DNA of 64,000 nucleotides, taken from contig NZ_CP094460.1 of NCBI RefSeq assembly GCF_022809715.1, forward strand, positions 372,001 through 436,000, given 5' to 3'. Below the pieces are notes generated by a model that saw only the letters and a program-made list of their open reading frames with translations, searched no databases and was not told the DNA's origin. Source of the DNA: Burkholderia pyrrocinia (lineage in GTDB: Bacteria; Pseudomonadota; Gammaproteobacteria; Burkholderiales; Burkholderiaceae). This document shows, in pieces, positions 1 through 8,429 of this stretch. How positions within the stretch are numbered: position 1 is the stretch's first letter; each line of letters begins with the position of its first letter. The position numbers and the translations under genes were made by a program.

Positions 1-943
1 ACGACACATGCTGCGACACGGTCGCCTGGCCGCCCGTCGATTCGTGCGCACCGTTGTCGAGCAGCACGTGCGTGAGGTTGGCCGGGCCGTAGGTGCCGAG
101 CGTCGCGAACACGCCCATGCGCATCAGCGCCGCGCCGTCGCCGTCGACGGCCACCACGCGCAGGTCGGGGCGCGCGAGCGCGAGGCCGAGCGCGAGCGGC
201 GTCACGCAGCCCATCGAGCCGACCATGTACAGCTGATTCTCGCGATCGTCGATCGCGTAGAGTTCGCGGCCGCAGAAGCCGGTCGATGCGAGCACGACGG
301 TCGAGTCGACCGGCGTGTGCGCGATCACGCGCTGCAGCGCGTCGTGACGGGTCGGCCATGTGTCGGCCGACGCGGCATGCGACGACGCTTGCGCGGCGAC
401 ATGCGCGCGCGGCTTCGCCGCCGGGTTCGCCTTCAGTTCATACGGCGCGACGCTGCCTTTCTGCATCACGAGCGCGTACGGGCGGCCCGTCGCGTCCATG
501 TGCGCGATCGCGCGGTCGAGCGCCGGGCCGACCTGTTCGGGGTCGGTCGGGAACGTCTCCCACGGGATCTCCATCGTGTCGAGCATCGCGGGCGTGATCG
601 GGCCCATCAGCGCGTGCTGCGGCTCGTCGGCGACGCCAGGCTGGCCGCGCCACGTGACGATCAGCAGTTGCGGCAGGCGGAACGTCCAGGTCAGCGACGT
701 CAGCGGGCTCACCGCGTTGCCGAGCCCCGAGTTCTGCATCATCGCGATCCCGCGCTTGCCGCCGAGCGTCGCGCCCGCGATCAGCGCGACCGCGTCGCCT
801 TCGTTCGCGGCCGACACGTAGTGCAGCGTCGGGTCCTGCAGCACGTAATTGATGAACGGCGTCAGGTACGAGCAGGGCACGCCCGCGTACCAGTCGAAAC
901 CGCGTTCGCGCGCGGCCTCGACGAACTGGGCCGCTTCGATCAT
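1..943 (-). CDS. aepY: Phosphonopyruvate decarboxylase, 3' end outside window
   Basis: Thiamine-diphosphate enzyme that decarboxylates phosphonopyruvate to phosphonoacetaldehyde, the irreversible step that pulls the PEP mutase equilibrium forward. The reading frame starts at 943 and is open to the window edge, giving 314 residues of a protein usually near 380. The N-terminal half carries the pyrimidine-binding fold ([14 protein letters not shown] near residue 19, [13 protein letters not shown] near 46). The second half has the cofactor motif [18 protein letters not shown] followed by [13 protein letters not shown], typical of phosphonopyruvate and sulfopyruvate decarboxylases. Its ATG overlaps the stop of the PEP mutase gene (ATGA), so the two are translationally coupled, which favours phosphonopyruvate over sulfopyruvate as substrate. 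An aminotransferase may follow beyond the edge; none is visible here. Confidence 0.93.
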   Translation of the reverse strand, partial: MIEAAQFVEAARERGFDWYAGVPCSYLTPFINYVLQDPTLHYVSAANEGDAVALIAGATLGGKRGIAMMQNSGLGNAVSPLTSLTWTFRLPQLLIVTWRGQPGVADEPQHALMGPITPAMLDTMEIPWETFPTDPEQVGPALDRAIAHMDATGRPYALVMQKGSVAPYELKANPAAKPRAHVAAQASSHAASADTWPTRHDALQRVIAHTPVDSTVVLASTGFCGRELYAIDDRENQLYMVGSMGCVTPLALGLALARPDLRVVAVDGDGAALMRMGVFATLGTYGPANLTHVLLDNGAHESTGGQATVSQHVS

Positions 944-2628
944 TGCGCGCCCCCGTTGCCGGCGCCCGGTTCGGACAGCGGCGTCTGGCCGTGCGCGAAG
1001 TCGCCCGCGCGGCGGAAGTCTTCGAGATCGTTGACGCCGCGCCAGTGGCCGTGCACGTACTGCACCTCGATCTTCTCGCCGGCGGCGATCAGTTCGTTGA
1101 GGAGCATCGGGATGTCGAGCGTGTCGAAATCGTCGCGCGCCTGCAGCGTCGCGAGCATCGCCTTCAGACGATCGACGCCGGCGCCGCGCACGTTCAGCAG
1201 GCCGATCCAGCGGCCGTGCGGCGTGCCTGCGGCGACGTCGCTCGATACACGTTGCAGATAAGTCTTCTGGCCGAACAGGCCGCGATCGTCCGCAGCCGAG
1301 CAGAGCGCGAAGTCGCGCACGCTCTGGTTGGTCGGCTCCGTCAGCGACGAATCGACGACGACGCTGAATTCGGCCTCGCTTTCGGCGAGGTCGCGCAGGA
1401 TGTAGCTGCGGAACAGCAGGTCGCCGTACGAGATCACGGTGTCGCCGGTCAGGCGTTCCGTCGCGCACGCGAGCGACGCGAGCTCGCCCGTCTGCGCATG
1501 GCGCTCGTTGACGACGAGCTTGATGCCCGACGTGTCGATCGCGTCGGCGCGATAGCCGCCGACCACGGTGATGTCGTTCACGCCTTGCTTCTTGAAGCCG
1601 TCGACGAGCCAGCGCAGCAGCGGCTTGCCGGCGACCGGCAGCATGACCTTGGGCTTGTCTTCGGTGACGGCTTCGAGCCCCTTGCCGCGGCTCGCGGCGA
1701 GCACGACCGCCGCATTCGACGCGCGCGACGACGACGACAGGTAGATGCGCTCGGCTGCCGAGTATTCGTCGGCGTCCTGCAGGCGGAAGATCTCGTTGAC
1801 CGACGCGACGCGATCTTCGACGTTGATCAGCGTTTCGTTCTCGTGGATCTCGCGCGCGACGGCCTGCATCGCGGAAGCCGATGCGCGGATCAGGTGGTTC
1901 GCCCAGATCACGGTGCTGATGCCGGCCTGGCGGAACACGTCGGTCGGCGTGCTGTAGTACTTGGTCGGCACGATCACGAGCGGCGCCTTGCCGCTCCATT
2001 CGCGCGCGAACTGCAGGATCTCGTCCGGGCGCGACAGCTTGCTGTGGATCAGGATCGCGTCGGCGCCGGCTTCCGCATACGCGTTCGCGCGGCGCAGCGC
2101 CTCGTCCATCCCCCAGCCCGCGATCAGTGCCTCGACGCGCGCGACGATCGAGAAGTCCGGATCGGTCTGCGAATCCTTGCCGGCCTTGATCTTGCCGCAG
2201 AACTCGTCGATCTCGGCGAGCGGCTGGCGCTCGCCGTCGATGAAGCTGTTCGTTTTCGGGAACTGCTTGTCCTCGATGCAGACGCCGGCGATGCCGCGCT
2301 GTTCGAGCTTCCTCACGAGGCGGCGCACGTTGTTGAAGTTGCCGTAGCCGGTGTCGCCGTCGAGCAGGATCGGCAGGTCGCTTGCGTCGGCCATGAATTC
2401 GAGCACGTCGACGACCTGGGTCCAGCTGGCCTCGTTGTTGTCGCGCACGCCGAACTGCGCGGAGATCGCGAGGCCCGATGCCCAGATCCCCTTGAAGCCG
2501 GCCTCGCGGACGATCCGCGCCGACAGGCCGTTGTGTGCTTCCATCAGGAATTCGAGGTCGCTGCTGACGAGCATGCGGCGCAGGCGCGCGCTGCGCGATT
2601 CGGTGAAGTTGGGTTCGCGTGCGTTCAT
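940..2628 (-). CDS. aepX: Phosphoenolpyruvate mutase fused to a nucleotidyltransferase
   Basis: A 562-residue two-domain protein. Residues about 1-300 are a PEP mutase of the isocitrate lyase superfamily: DGDTGYGN at 90-97 and the diagnostic [11 protein letters not shown] at 119-129, which separates true mutases from PEP-like lyases. It converts PEP to phosphonopyruvate, creating the C-P bond. Residues about 320-555 are an NTP-transferase domain ([14 protein letters not shown] with [15 protein letters not shown]). Such fusions are known in phosphonate pathways, where the second domain activates the phosphonate with a nucleotide, generally CTP. The ATG at 2628 overlaps the stop of the upstream nucleotidyltransferase gene (ATGA). 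Longer upstream starts would run into that gene and are rejected. The nucleotide and the exact phosphonate are inferred. Confidence 0.93.
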   Translation of the reverse strand: MNAREPNFTESRSARLRRMLVSSDLEFLMEAHNGLSARIVREAGFKGIWASGLAISAQFGVRDNNEASWTQVVDVLEFMADASDLPILLDGDTGYGNFNNVRRLVRKLEQRGIAGVCIEDKQFPKTNSFIDGERQPLAEIDEFCGKIKAGKDSQTDPDFSIVARVEALIAGWGMDEALRRANAYAEAGADAILIHSKLSRPDEILQFAREWSGKAPLVIVPTKYYSTPTDVFRQAGISTVIWANHLIRASASAMQAVAREIHENETLINVEDRVASVNEIFRLQDADEYSAAERIYLSSSSRASNAAVVLAASRGKGLEAVTEDKPKVMLPVAGKPLLRWLVDGFKKQGVNDITVVGGYRADAIDTSGIKLVVNERHAQTGELASLACATERLTGDTVISYGDLLFRSYILRDLAESEAEFSVVVDSSLTEPTNQSVRDFALCSAADDRGLFGQKTYLQRVSSDVAAGTPHGRWIGLLNVRGAGVDRLKAMLATLQARDDFDTLDIPMLLNELIAAGEKIEVQYVHGHWRGVNDLEDFRRAGDFAHGQTPLSEPGAGNGGAQ

Positions 2629-3392
2629 CGTGCGGCTCCTGCGGTGGTGCGTTGAATCAGGGGGAGGATTTCTTGGGTGGCGCGTGCGACGTCGTTCGGG
2701 AAGTCGATCTCGATCCACGGCGAGCCGGTGACGTCGGCGACGTCGAACGAATGGCCGCCTTCGAGCAGCAGGTCGCGCACGGCTTCTTCGTGCGGCATGT
2801 TCGCGCGGCCGCTGTCGACGTAACCCGCGACGATCGTCGCGAGGCGGCGCGCGGTGCCTTCGGTGAAGCGGAAGAAGCCGACCGATTCGCCGATCGTGTC
2901 GTAGTCGAGGTCGACCGCGAGCTGCTTGCGCAGCTCGACCGGCACGCCGTTCTTCACGCACAGCTTGACGGGTTCGTCGCCGGCCTCGAAGTCGCGGTCG
3001 ATCAGCAGGCGATCGACCGCCTTGTCGGGATCGGCGACCAGCGCGTGCAGGATGTTCTCGTCATACAGCACGTCGGCGTCCATCAGCAGCACGTCGCCGC
3101 CGCGCGTCATCGCATCGGCGACGGTATGCACGGTCAGCACGCTGCCGAGGTCGTAGCGCTCGTTCAGCACGATCTCGGCCTGACGGCCGAGGCGCTTCAA
3201 TTCCTGCTCGACCTTCCCGGCCTGGAAGCCGAGCCCGAGCACGATCTCGTCGACGCCCACGGCGTCGAGCACACGCAGATGGCGCTCGAGCAGCGAAACG
3301 TCGTCGAAGCGCAGCAGGCACTTCGGGAACTGCGCCTCGGGCGGTTGTTGCAGGCGCAAGCCGAGGCCTGCCGCAAGAATGATGGCTCGCAT
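2625..3392 (-). CDS. Stand-alone sugar/phosphocholine-type nucleotidyltransferase
   Basis: A 255-residue single-domain protein opening with [14 protein letters not shown], the nucleotide-binding signature of NTP transferases such as LicC phosphocholine cytidylyltransferase. A metal-binding [10 protein letters not shown] stretch sits near residue 105 and a C-terminal [12 protein letters not shown] motif resembles cytidylyltransferases of this type. The start at 3392 is preceded by a GGAG ribosome site; the upstream ATG at 3407 lacks one. The gene is 36 nt after the flippase-like gene and overlaps the PEP mutase start. It is the second nucleotidyltransferase of the operon. One domain may make CMP-aminoethylphosphonate and the other an activated alcohol or a second product; the sequence does not decide this. 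Confidence 0.85.
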   Translation of the reverse strand: MRAIILAAGLGLRLQQPPEAQFPKCLLRFDDVSLLERHLRVLDAVGVDEIVLGLGFQAGKVEQELKRLGRQAEIVLNERYDLGSVLTVHTVADAMTRGGDVLLMDADVLYDENILHALVADPDKAVDRLLIDRDFEAGDEPVKLCVKNGVPVELRKQLAVDLDYDTIGESVGFFRFTEGTARRLATIVAGYVDSGRANMPHEEAVRDLLLEGGHSFDVADVTGSPWIEIDFPNDVARATQEILPLIQRTTAGAAR

Positions 3393-3428
3393 GGGTTCTC
3401 CAACCAAAAAGCCGGCGGATCTGAACGA

Positions 3429-4430
3429 TCAGTCGGCGAGCGGCTGCGGCGCACGGCGCCGCTGCCAGTTTCTTTCACTGAAATGCAGATAGAGCAGGCC
3501 GGGCAGGCCGAGCGCGAGTTCGCGCGCGCGCTTCGCGAGCGACAGCGCGAGCGCCGCGTCGGGCGGCAGTCCGACCAGCGGCGCGAGCAGCAGGTAACCG
3601 CCTTCCTGCGCGCCGAGCGAGCCCGGGATCGCGAAGGCCGCGCCGCGGATCGCCTGGCCGACGCTTTCGAGCAGCAGCGCGTCGAGCCAGCTCACCGGGT
3701 GCCCGAGGAAGTGCAGCGCGAGCCACACTTCCGCGGTGCCGACGATCCAGCCGACGAGGCTCAATGCGAAGGTCTTCGCGACCCTCGCACGATCGCGGTA
3801 CAGCGCACCGACCGCGTCGTCGATCGCGTCGGCGCGGGTCGCGAGCGATGACCAGTCGCGCGGGCCCAGCAGCTTCGACGCGAGGCGCAGGCCGCGGCCG
3901 AACAGCCCGCGCCGCTGCGCCACGTAGAACAGCGCGGCGAGCGCGCCGAGCACGCCGGTGGCGATCAGCGCGGGCGTGCGCAGGTGCGCGACCGATTCGT
4001 GCGTCGCATACAGGCTGAACGCGGCGATGCCGATCAGCGCGAACGCCATCTGCGCGAGCGCCTGCATCGTCGTGCCGACGGTGACGGCGGCCGCCGCGTC
4101 GGCCATCCGCGTGCCGCGCTGCGCGAGGTGGCGCACCATCAGCACGGGGCCGCCGATCTGCCCGGCGGGCAGCAGGCTGTTGACCGATTCGCCGACCCAG
4201 CGCGCGCGCAGCGCGTTGCCGAGCTCGGCGCCCGGCTGGCCGCGGCGGAACATCACGGAGATCGCGATCGCGTCGATCACGAGCGGCACGACGTGAAACG
4301 CCGCGACGAGCGCGAGGCCCCAGCCGGCCGCGAGGAACGTCGACGCGACCGCGCCGACGCCCTGCCATGCAAGGAGTGCGACGAAGAGTGCGGTCCCGAG
4401 GGACAGCAGGATCAGGCCGGCGCGTGTCAT
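3429..4430 (-). CDS. Flippase-like integral membrane protein (LPG synthase TM / HpnL-type)
   Basis: A 333-residue polytopic membrane protein starting with a hydrophobic helix (LILLSLGTALFVALLAW). It contains the family hallmarks of the lysylphosphatidylglycerol synthase transmembrane (AglD/HpnL) group: RARWVGESVNSLLPAGQIGGP near residue 73 and AFAIPGSLGAQEGGY near 260. Members of this fold move or help move lipids across membranes. Inside an operon with a CDP-alcohol phosphotransferase and phosphonate genes, translocation of a newly made phosphonolipid is the natural role, but this is inference. The start at 4430 gives an ATGA overlap with the oxygenase stop. The longer frame reaching 4526 lies inside the oxygenase gene and was not used. 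Confidence 0.85.
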   Translation of the reverse strand: MTRAGLILLSLGTALFVALLAWQGVGAVASTFLAAGWGLALVAAFHVVPLVIDAIAISVMFRRGQPGAELGNALRARWVGESVNSLLPAGQIGGPVLMVRHLAQRGTRMADAAAAVTVGTTMQALAQMAFALIGIAAFSLYATHESVAHLRTPALIATGVLGALAALFYVAQRRGLFGRGLRLASKLLGPRDWSSLATRADAIDDAVGALYRDRARVAKTFALSLVGWIVGTAEVWLALHFLGHPVSWLDALLLESVGQAIRGAAFAIPGSLGAQEGGYLLLAPLVGLPPDAALALSLAKRARELALGLPGLLYLHFSERNWQRRRAPQPLAD

Positions 4431-5236
4431 GACCCGGCCGTGCGCCGCGTGGCCAGTTGCTTGAACACCTGGCGGAAACCGAAATACGCGATCGCGTCCT
4501 TCATGTTCGAGATGAAGCGCTTCCACGGCCGCATGCCGGGGTTCGTCACGTATTCGAAAGTCAGCGACACGCGCATCTCGTTCTGGCCGAGCGGCGTGAT
4601 GCGGTGGCGCAGCTTGTCGCCGTCGAACAGCACGATGCCGCCGTCGGCGATCTGCACGGAGCCCGGTTCGTCGGGCACGTCAGGGTTGCGCGTGTGCAGC
4701 TCGTAGTCGAGGCGGCACGACGATTCGTCGATCACGCCGATCAGCAGCGTGTAGCGGCGGCCGTCATAGTACGACGTGTCGTAGTGCCAGCCGATGTGGT
4801 CGCCGGGCTTCGTGTAGTAATACAGCGCGTACGCATGCGGATCGTCGTCCGGCGACAGCATCAGCTTGTCGCCCGTGAGCTTCTCGAGGAAGCCGATCAG
4901 CGCCTTCGAACGATATAGCTCGGCGATGTACGGCGCCTGCTCGTCGATCGTATGGCGGCTCACGCTGCCGCCCTGCTTGTGGCCGGGCAGGTAATTGCGG
5001 TTCAGGCCGGCCTGCATCGCGCGGGCGGCGGCCGCGAGCTTCGCGTGCGCGTCGGCCGGCAGGAAGGCGTCGAGGTACAGGAACGACCCCTGGCGCGTGT
5101 AGTCGCCGCGCAGGCGGTCGAGGTCGAGACGGCCGACGCAGTCGGCCACGGTGCGATCGGGGTCGGACGCGGCCGCGCGCGCAGGCGCGGGGCGTGCCGG
5201 GCTCAGCACGGAGTCGTCGCGCGTGCTCGGAGTCAT
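4427..5236 (-). CDS. 2-oxoglutarate/Fe(II)-dependent oxygenase
   Basis: A 269-residue soluble protein with the double-stranded beta-helix iron site: His151 and Asp153 in IGWHYDTSYYDGRRY, His211 in DKLRHRITPLG, and Arg222 positioned to bind 2-oxoglutarate. An SPDDDPHAYALYYYTKPGDH segment precedes the HxD motif. Enzymes of this class hydroxylate or halogenate unactivated carbons; no halogenase-type loss of the Asp is seen, so hydroxylation is expected. The gene overlaps both neighbours by four bases (ATGA), so its substrate is most likely a phosphonate intermediate, the phosphonate headgroup or the finished lipid. The first 30 residues are Ala/Pro-rich and look disordered. Confidence 0.88.
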   Translation of the reverse strand: MTPSTRDDSVLSPARPAPARAAASDPDRTVADCVGRLDLDRLRGDYTRQGSFLYLDAFLPADAHAKLAAAARAMQAGLNRNYLPGHKQGGSVSRHTIDEQAPYIAELYRSKALIGFLEKLTGDKLMLSPDDDPHAYALYYYTKPGDHIGWHYDTSYYDGRRYTLLIGVIDESSCRLDYELHTRNPDVPDEPGSVQIADGGIVLFDGDKLRHRITPLGQNEMRVSLTFEYVTNPGMRPWKRFISNMKDAIAYFGFRQVFKQLATRRTAGS

Positions 5237-5913
5237 TTGGAAGCCTGGATTTCGGTTGAATTCTGCGGGAGGTTGCCGCGCCGGACGATGCGCCACCAGT
5301 CGATCACGACCCATGCGGCGAACAGCGGGGCGCCGATCGACGCCGCGAGCAGGAACGGCTCGACGCCGTCGACGAGCGTCACGATCGGCAGCAGGTACAG
5401 CACGTCTTCGGTTTCGAAGCCGCCGGCGAATGCCTGTTTGGTGCCGGCCTTGCCGGCGATCGATTCGATCCGCATGCGCAGGAAGAAGATCAGCGCGACG
5501 GCCGCGCCGGCCACCGCGCCGAGCAGCACAGGCGACGCGGCCATCCGGCCGCCCTGGGCGACGATGCCGAGGCCCATGCTGACGAACAGCGCGATCGTCA
5601 CGAGCGCATCGGCCGCGAGGTCGTAAAAGTGACCGATCTTGCTGGACTTGCCGCTGATGCGCGCGAGCTCGCCGTCGGTGTGGTCGACGAAGTTCGACAG
5701 CACGATCAGGAACGCGCCTGCGTTGCTCCAGCCGAAGCCGCCGTGCGCGAGGCACCAGGCGCCGGCGAGGCCAATCATCAGACGAAGGGTGGTGAGGTGA
5801 TTCGGGGTGACCGGCGTATCGACAAGCGGTCGGACGAGCGAGCGCGCGAGCCGCGCATCCCAGGTGCGTGGCAGGGGGGGCTCGGATCGTGTGGCGGTTT
5901 TTCTTTGGTCCAT
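5233..5913 (-). CDS. CDP-alcohol phosphatidyltransferase
   Basis: A 226-residue membrane enzyme with the complete CDP-alcohol phosphotransferase signature at residues 77-102 (D77, D80-G81, A84-R85, G94, D98, D102). These residues bind the CDP-linked donor and two metal ions. Several hydrophobic helices surround it (SNAGAFLIVLSNF, LLGAVAGAAVALIFF, LFAAWVVIDWW). The family transfers a phospho-alcohol from a CDP carrier to another alcohol. Here the donor is predicted to be CMP-phosphonate and the acceptor diacylglycerol or a similar lipid. It is the first gene of the operon, directly behind an AT-rich promoter, and its stop overlaps the oxygenase start. The real substrate pair is unknown. Confidence 0.9.
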   Translation of the reverse strand: MDQRKTATRSEPPLPRTWDARLARSLVRPLVDTPVTPNHLTTLRLMIGLAGAWCLAHGGFGWSNAGAFLIVLSNFVDHTDGELARISGKSSKIGHFYDLAADALVTIALFVSMGLGIVAQGGRMAASPVLLGAVAGAAVALIFFLRMRIESIAGKAGTKQAFAGGFETEDVLYLLPIVTLVDGVEPFLLAASIGAPLFAAWVVIDWWRIVRRGNLPQNSTEIQASK

Positions 5914-5931
5914 CGGCGAAATATATACGGA

Positions 5932-5961
5932 ATTGTAATTTGTTGCTTTTTATTCGATCAA
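5932..5961 (-). promoter_or_regulatory. Candidate sigma70 promoter of the phosphonate operon
   Basis: On the minus strand TTGATC (5956-5961) and TACAAT (5932-5937) are separated by 18 bp, in a strongly AT-rich pocket unlike the surrounding GC-rich DNA. Transcription would start near 5925, about a dozen bases before the first ATG at 5913. No strong ribosome site is visible between. Confidence 0.55.
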
Positions 5962-6566
5962 TGTCCTGACATACGGGAGTGTTACCGCGTCTTGCGGGGC
6001 GCGGCCAGTCGAAAACCAAGCGTGGGAAAGGGCGCGCAAACGCGGCAGCCGGGCCCGTATTCCAGTGTGGTTCGCATCGCGCGGCTGTCAAGGGCGGACG
6101 GGCCTCGAAGGCCGGTGCGGCGGTGCTTTTCGCGCATGCCGGCGGACGGCGCGCGGCGCGTGCGATCTTGACATGCGTCAGGCCGGGAATAGATGCATCG
6201 GGCGACAATTGGCCGCGCCGCATCCGTATCGACAATTGCCGATCGGCGGGCGGCAAATTGCAATGGAAATCCGCCGATAGATTCGCGAAGGTTGGCGATC
6301 GGCGACCGGTCATTCGTCCCGATGCTTTCGTGCACCTTTCGCGTGCATCCGGTTCATTGAGGCCGCCTGTCACAGAACGGTCGTTCGATACCCGGCAAAT
6401 CCGGCAAGGATCTTTTGCATCCGGCGGACATTTCGCGGCGGTCGCCTCTGCGATACTCCGACCGTGCCTGTGGTGCCGGCCGCATCTTGCGGCCCCAAGG
6501 GCTTCATGTCGCTCAGGAGACACCCCCCGCGACGTCAACGACAGACCAAAGCGTCAGAAACCAGCC
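5962..6566. other. Long divergent intergenic region
   Basis: About 600 bp between the phosphonate operon promoter and the CoA-transferase gene. No convincing protein gene. It holds a repeated CGACAATTG at 6203-6211 and 6230-6238, a perfect TTGACA at 6168-6173 that could be a -35 box, and a 7-bp inverted repeat (6478-6484 / 6488-6494) about 70 bp upstream of the CoA-transferase start. Frames spanning it are extensions of the downstream gene frame with no start signal. Confidence 0.5.
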
Positions 6567-8081
6567 ATGTCTTCATCACGCATCCTCGCTCCCGCCCTGC
6601 GTTCGCTCGTCCGCACCGCCGACGAAGCCGCCGCGCTGATCCGTCCCGGCATGACCGTCGCCATGAGCGGCTTCACCGGGTCGGGCTATCCGAAGGCCGT
6701 GCCGGCCGCGCTTGCCGCCCACATCGACGCGGCGCACGCGCGCGGCGAGGACTTCCGGATCAACGTGCTGACGGGCGCATCGACCGCGCCGGAACTCGAC
6801 GGCGCGCTCGCCCGCACCAACGGCATCTCGATGCGCCTGCCGTACCAGTCCGACCCGACGCTGCGCGACAAGATCAACAGCGGCGAAGTCGACTACCAGG
6901 ACGTCCACCTGAGCCACGTCGCGCAATACGCATGGTTCGGGCTGTACGGCGATCTCGACGTCGCGATCGTCGAAGTCGCGGGCATCCGCGAGGACGGGCT
7001 GCTGATTCCGTCCGCATCGATCGGCAACAACAAGACGTGGCTCGAACGCGCGAAGCACGTGATCCTCGAGGTCAACTCGCGCCAGCCGCTCGGCCTCGAC
7101 GGGATGCACGACGTCTACTACGGCACCGCGCTGCCGCCGCATCGCAAGCCGATTCCGCTGACGAAGAGCGACGACCGGATCGGCGAGCCGTACCTGCGCT
7201 GCCCGGCCGACAAGATCGTCGCGATCGTCGAGACCGACGCGCCCGATCGCAGCAACGCGTTCTCCGCGCCGGACGAGACGTCGAAGCAGATCGCGCTGCA
7301 GCTGATCGACTTCCTGCGCCACGAAGTGAAGCGCGGCCGCCTGCCGGAGAACCTGCTGCCGCTGCAGTCGGGCGTCGGCAACATCACGAATGCGGTGCTC
7401 GCGGAACTCAGCTCGGCCGGCTTCTCGAACCTGACCGCGTACACCGAAGTGATTCAGGACGCCATGCTCGACCTGCTCGACGACGGCACGCTGAGCTTCG
7501 CGTCGGCTACCGCGCTGTCGCTGAGCCCGGCCGCCGTGCAGCGCTTCGCCGACGAGATCGCGACGTTCCGCGAGAAGATCGTGCTGCGCCCGCAGGAGAT
7601 CAGCAACCATCCGGAACTCGTGCGCCGCCTCGGCTGCATCGCGATGAACGGGATGATCGAGGCCGACATCTACGGCAACGTGAACTCGACGCACGTGATG
7701 GGCACGAAGATCCAGAACGGCATCGGCGGCTCGGGCGACTTCGCGCGCAACGGCTACCTGTCGTGCTTCATGTCGGCGAGTACCGCGAAGGGCGGCGCGA
7801 TCTCGCGGATCGTGCCGATGGCGAGCCACGTCGACCATACCGAGCACGACGTCGCGGTGGTCGTCACCGAGCAGGGCCTCGCGGACCTGCGCGGCCTGTC
7901 GCCGAAGCAGCGCGCGAGCAAGATCATCGCGACCTGCGCTCACCCCGATTACCGGCCGATGCTCGAGGACTACTTCGAGCGAGCGTCGCGCGAAAGCTTC
8001 GGCAAGCACACGCCGCACCTGCTCGCCGAGGCGCTGTCGTGGCACGAGCGCTACGTGCGCACGGGAACGATGAAGGCCTGA
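6567..8081 (+). CDS. Acetyl-CoA hydrolase / succinyl-CoA:acetate CoA-transferase family protein
   Basis: A 504-residue class I CoA-transferase. The oxyanion-loop region QSGVGNITNAV (268-278) is followed by the catalytic glutamate Glu294 in AYTEVIQDAMLDL, the same arrangement as AarC-type succinyl-CoA:acetate CoA-transferases. The C-terminal block GGSGDFARNGYLS near 390 is also conserved. It would move CoA between acetate and succinyl-CoA (or propionyl-CoA) in the cytoplasm, in acetate/propionate handling. The start at 6567 matches the family N-terminus; the frame is open further upstream but has no homologous content. It is a single-gene unit followed by two hairpins. Hydrolase and transferase activity cannot be separated by sequence alone. 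Confidence 0.9.
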   Translation: MSSSRILAPALRSLVRTADEAAALIRPGMTVAMSGFTGSGYPKAVPAALAAHIDAAHARGEDFRINVLTGASTAPELDGALARTNGISMRLPYQSDPTLRDKINSGEVDYQDVHLSHVAQYAWFGLYGDLDVAIVEVAGIREDGLLIPSASIGNNKTWLERAKHVILEVNSRQPLGLDGMHDVYYGTALPPHRKPIPLTKSDDRIGEPYLRCPADKIVAIVETDAPDRSNAFSAPDETSKQIALQLIDFLRHEVKRGRLPENLLPLQSGVGNITNAVLAELSSAGFSNLTAYTEVIQDAMLDLLDDGTLSFASATALSLSPAAVQRFADEIATFREKIVLRPQEISNHPELVRRLGCIAMNGMIEADIYGNVNSTHVMGTKIQNGIGGSGDFARNGYLSCFMSASTAKGGAISRIVPMASHVDHTEHDVAVVVTEQGLADLRGLSPKQRASKIIATCAHPDYRPMLEDYFERASRESFGKHTPHLLAEALSWHERYVRTGTMKA

Positions 8082-8130
8082 CGCGGCGCGAAGCGGGCGC
8101 GTCGGATGGATGCATGGCACAGGCGCGGCG

Positions 8131-8166
8131 CGTCGCAGGTTTCTGCGACGGCCGGCCGAGCCGGCC
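8131..8166 (+). terminator. Tandem hairpins after the CoA-transferase gene
   Basis: A perfect 8-bp stem (8131-8138 / 8143-8150, GTTT loop) is followed at once by a 7-bp GC stem (8150-8156 / 8160-8166). They lie 50 nt after the stop. There is no T-run, so termination strength is uncertain. Confidence 0.45.
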
Positions 8167-8404
8167 CCACCCGGCATGGCTCCCGCAAAGCCGCGTGCTC
8201 AACGGGCCAGCGCCGCGAGCGTGAACGCCGCCAGATAGAGCCCCCGCGCCGATCGGCAGCAGGTCGAGCAGGACGTCCGGCGGGCTCATCGCGCATCTCC
8301 GCGGCGAACGGGGAAAGCTGCGCGATGCAGCGGAATACGAGTCGGTTTCAGCGGTTTCATGGCGGTCCACGCTTGTCTTTACGGAGTCGGGCGATTATCT
8401 TGCA
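8167..8404. other. Intergenic stretch with a possible broken small membrane ORF
   Basis: No intact gene. On the minus strand an ATG at 8289 begins MSPPDVLLDLLPIGAG, then loses sense in-frame. Dropping one base from the five-G run (8240-8244) restores LYLAAFTLAALAR and a stop near 8203. This may be a decayed or very small membrane peptide downstream of the MerR-type operator, or chance. Confidence 0.25.
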
Positions 8405-8424
8405 ACTTCAAGTTCACTTGAGGT
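8405..8424. promoter_or_regulatory. MerR/SoxR-type operator dyad
   Basis: ACTTCAAGT-TC-ACTTGAGGT is an imperfect inverted repeat (one mismatch per 9-bp arm). It closely resembles the SoxR box core CCTCAAG-N4-CTTGAGG and ends five bases before the ATG of the MerR gene. On the minus strand it is preceded by TTGACC (8422-8427). It is the probable binding site of the adjacent MerR protein. Confidence 0.6.
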
Positions 8425-8429
8425 CAAGC

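Noticed and set aside
5979..6566. N-terminal extension of the CoA-transferase by 196 codons
   Set aside because: The extension is low complexity with no homology, and the family N-terminus begins at 6567.
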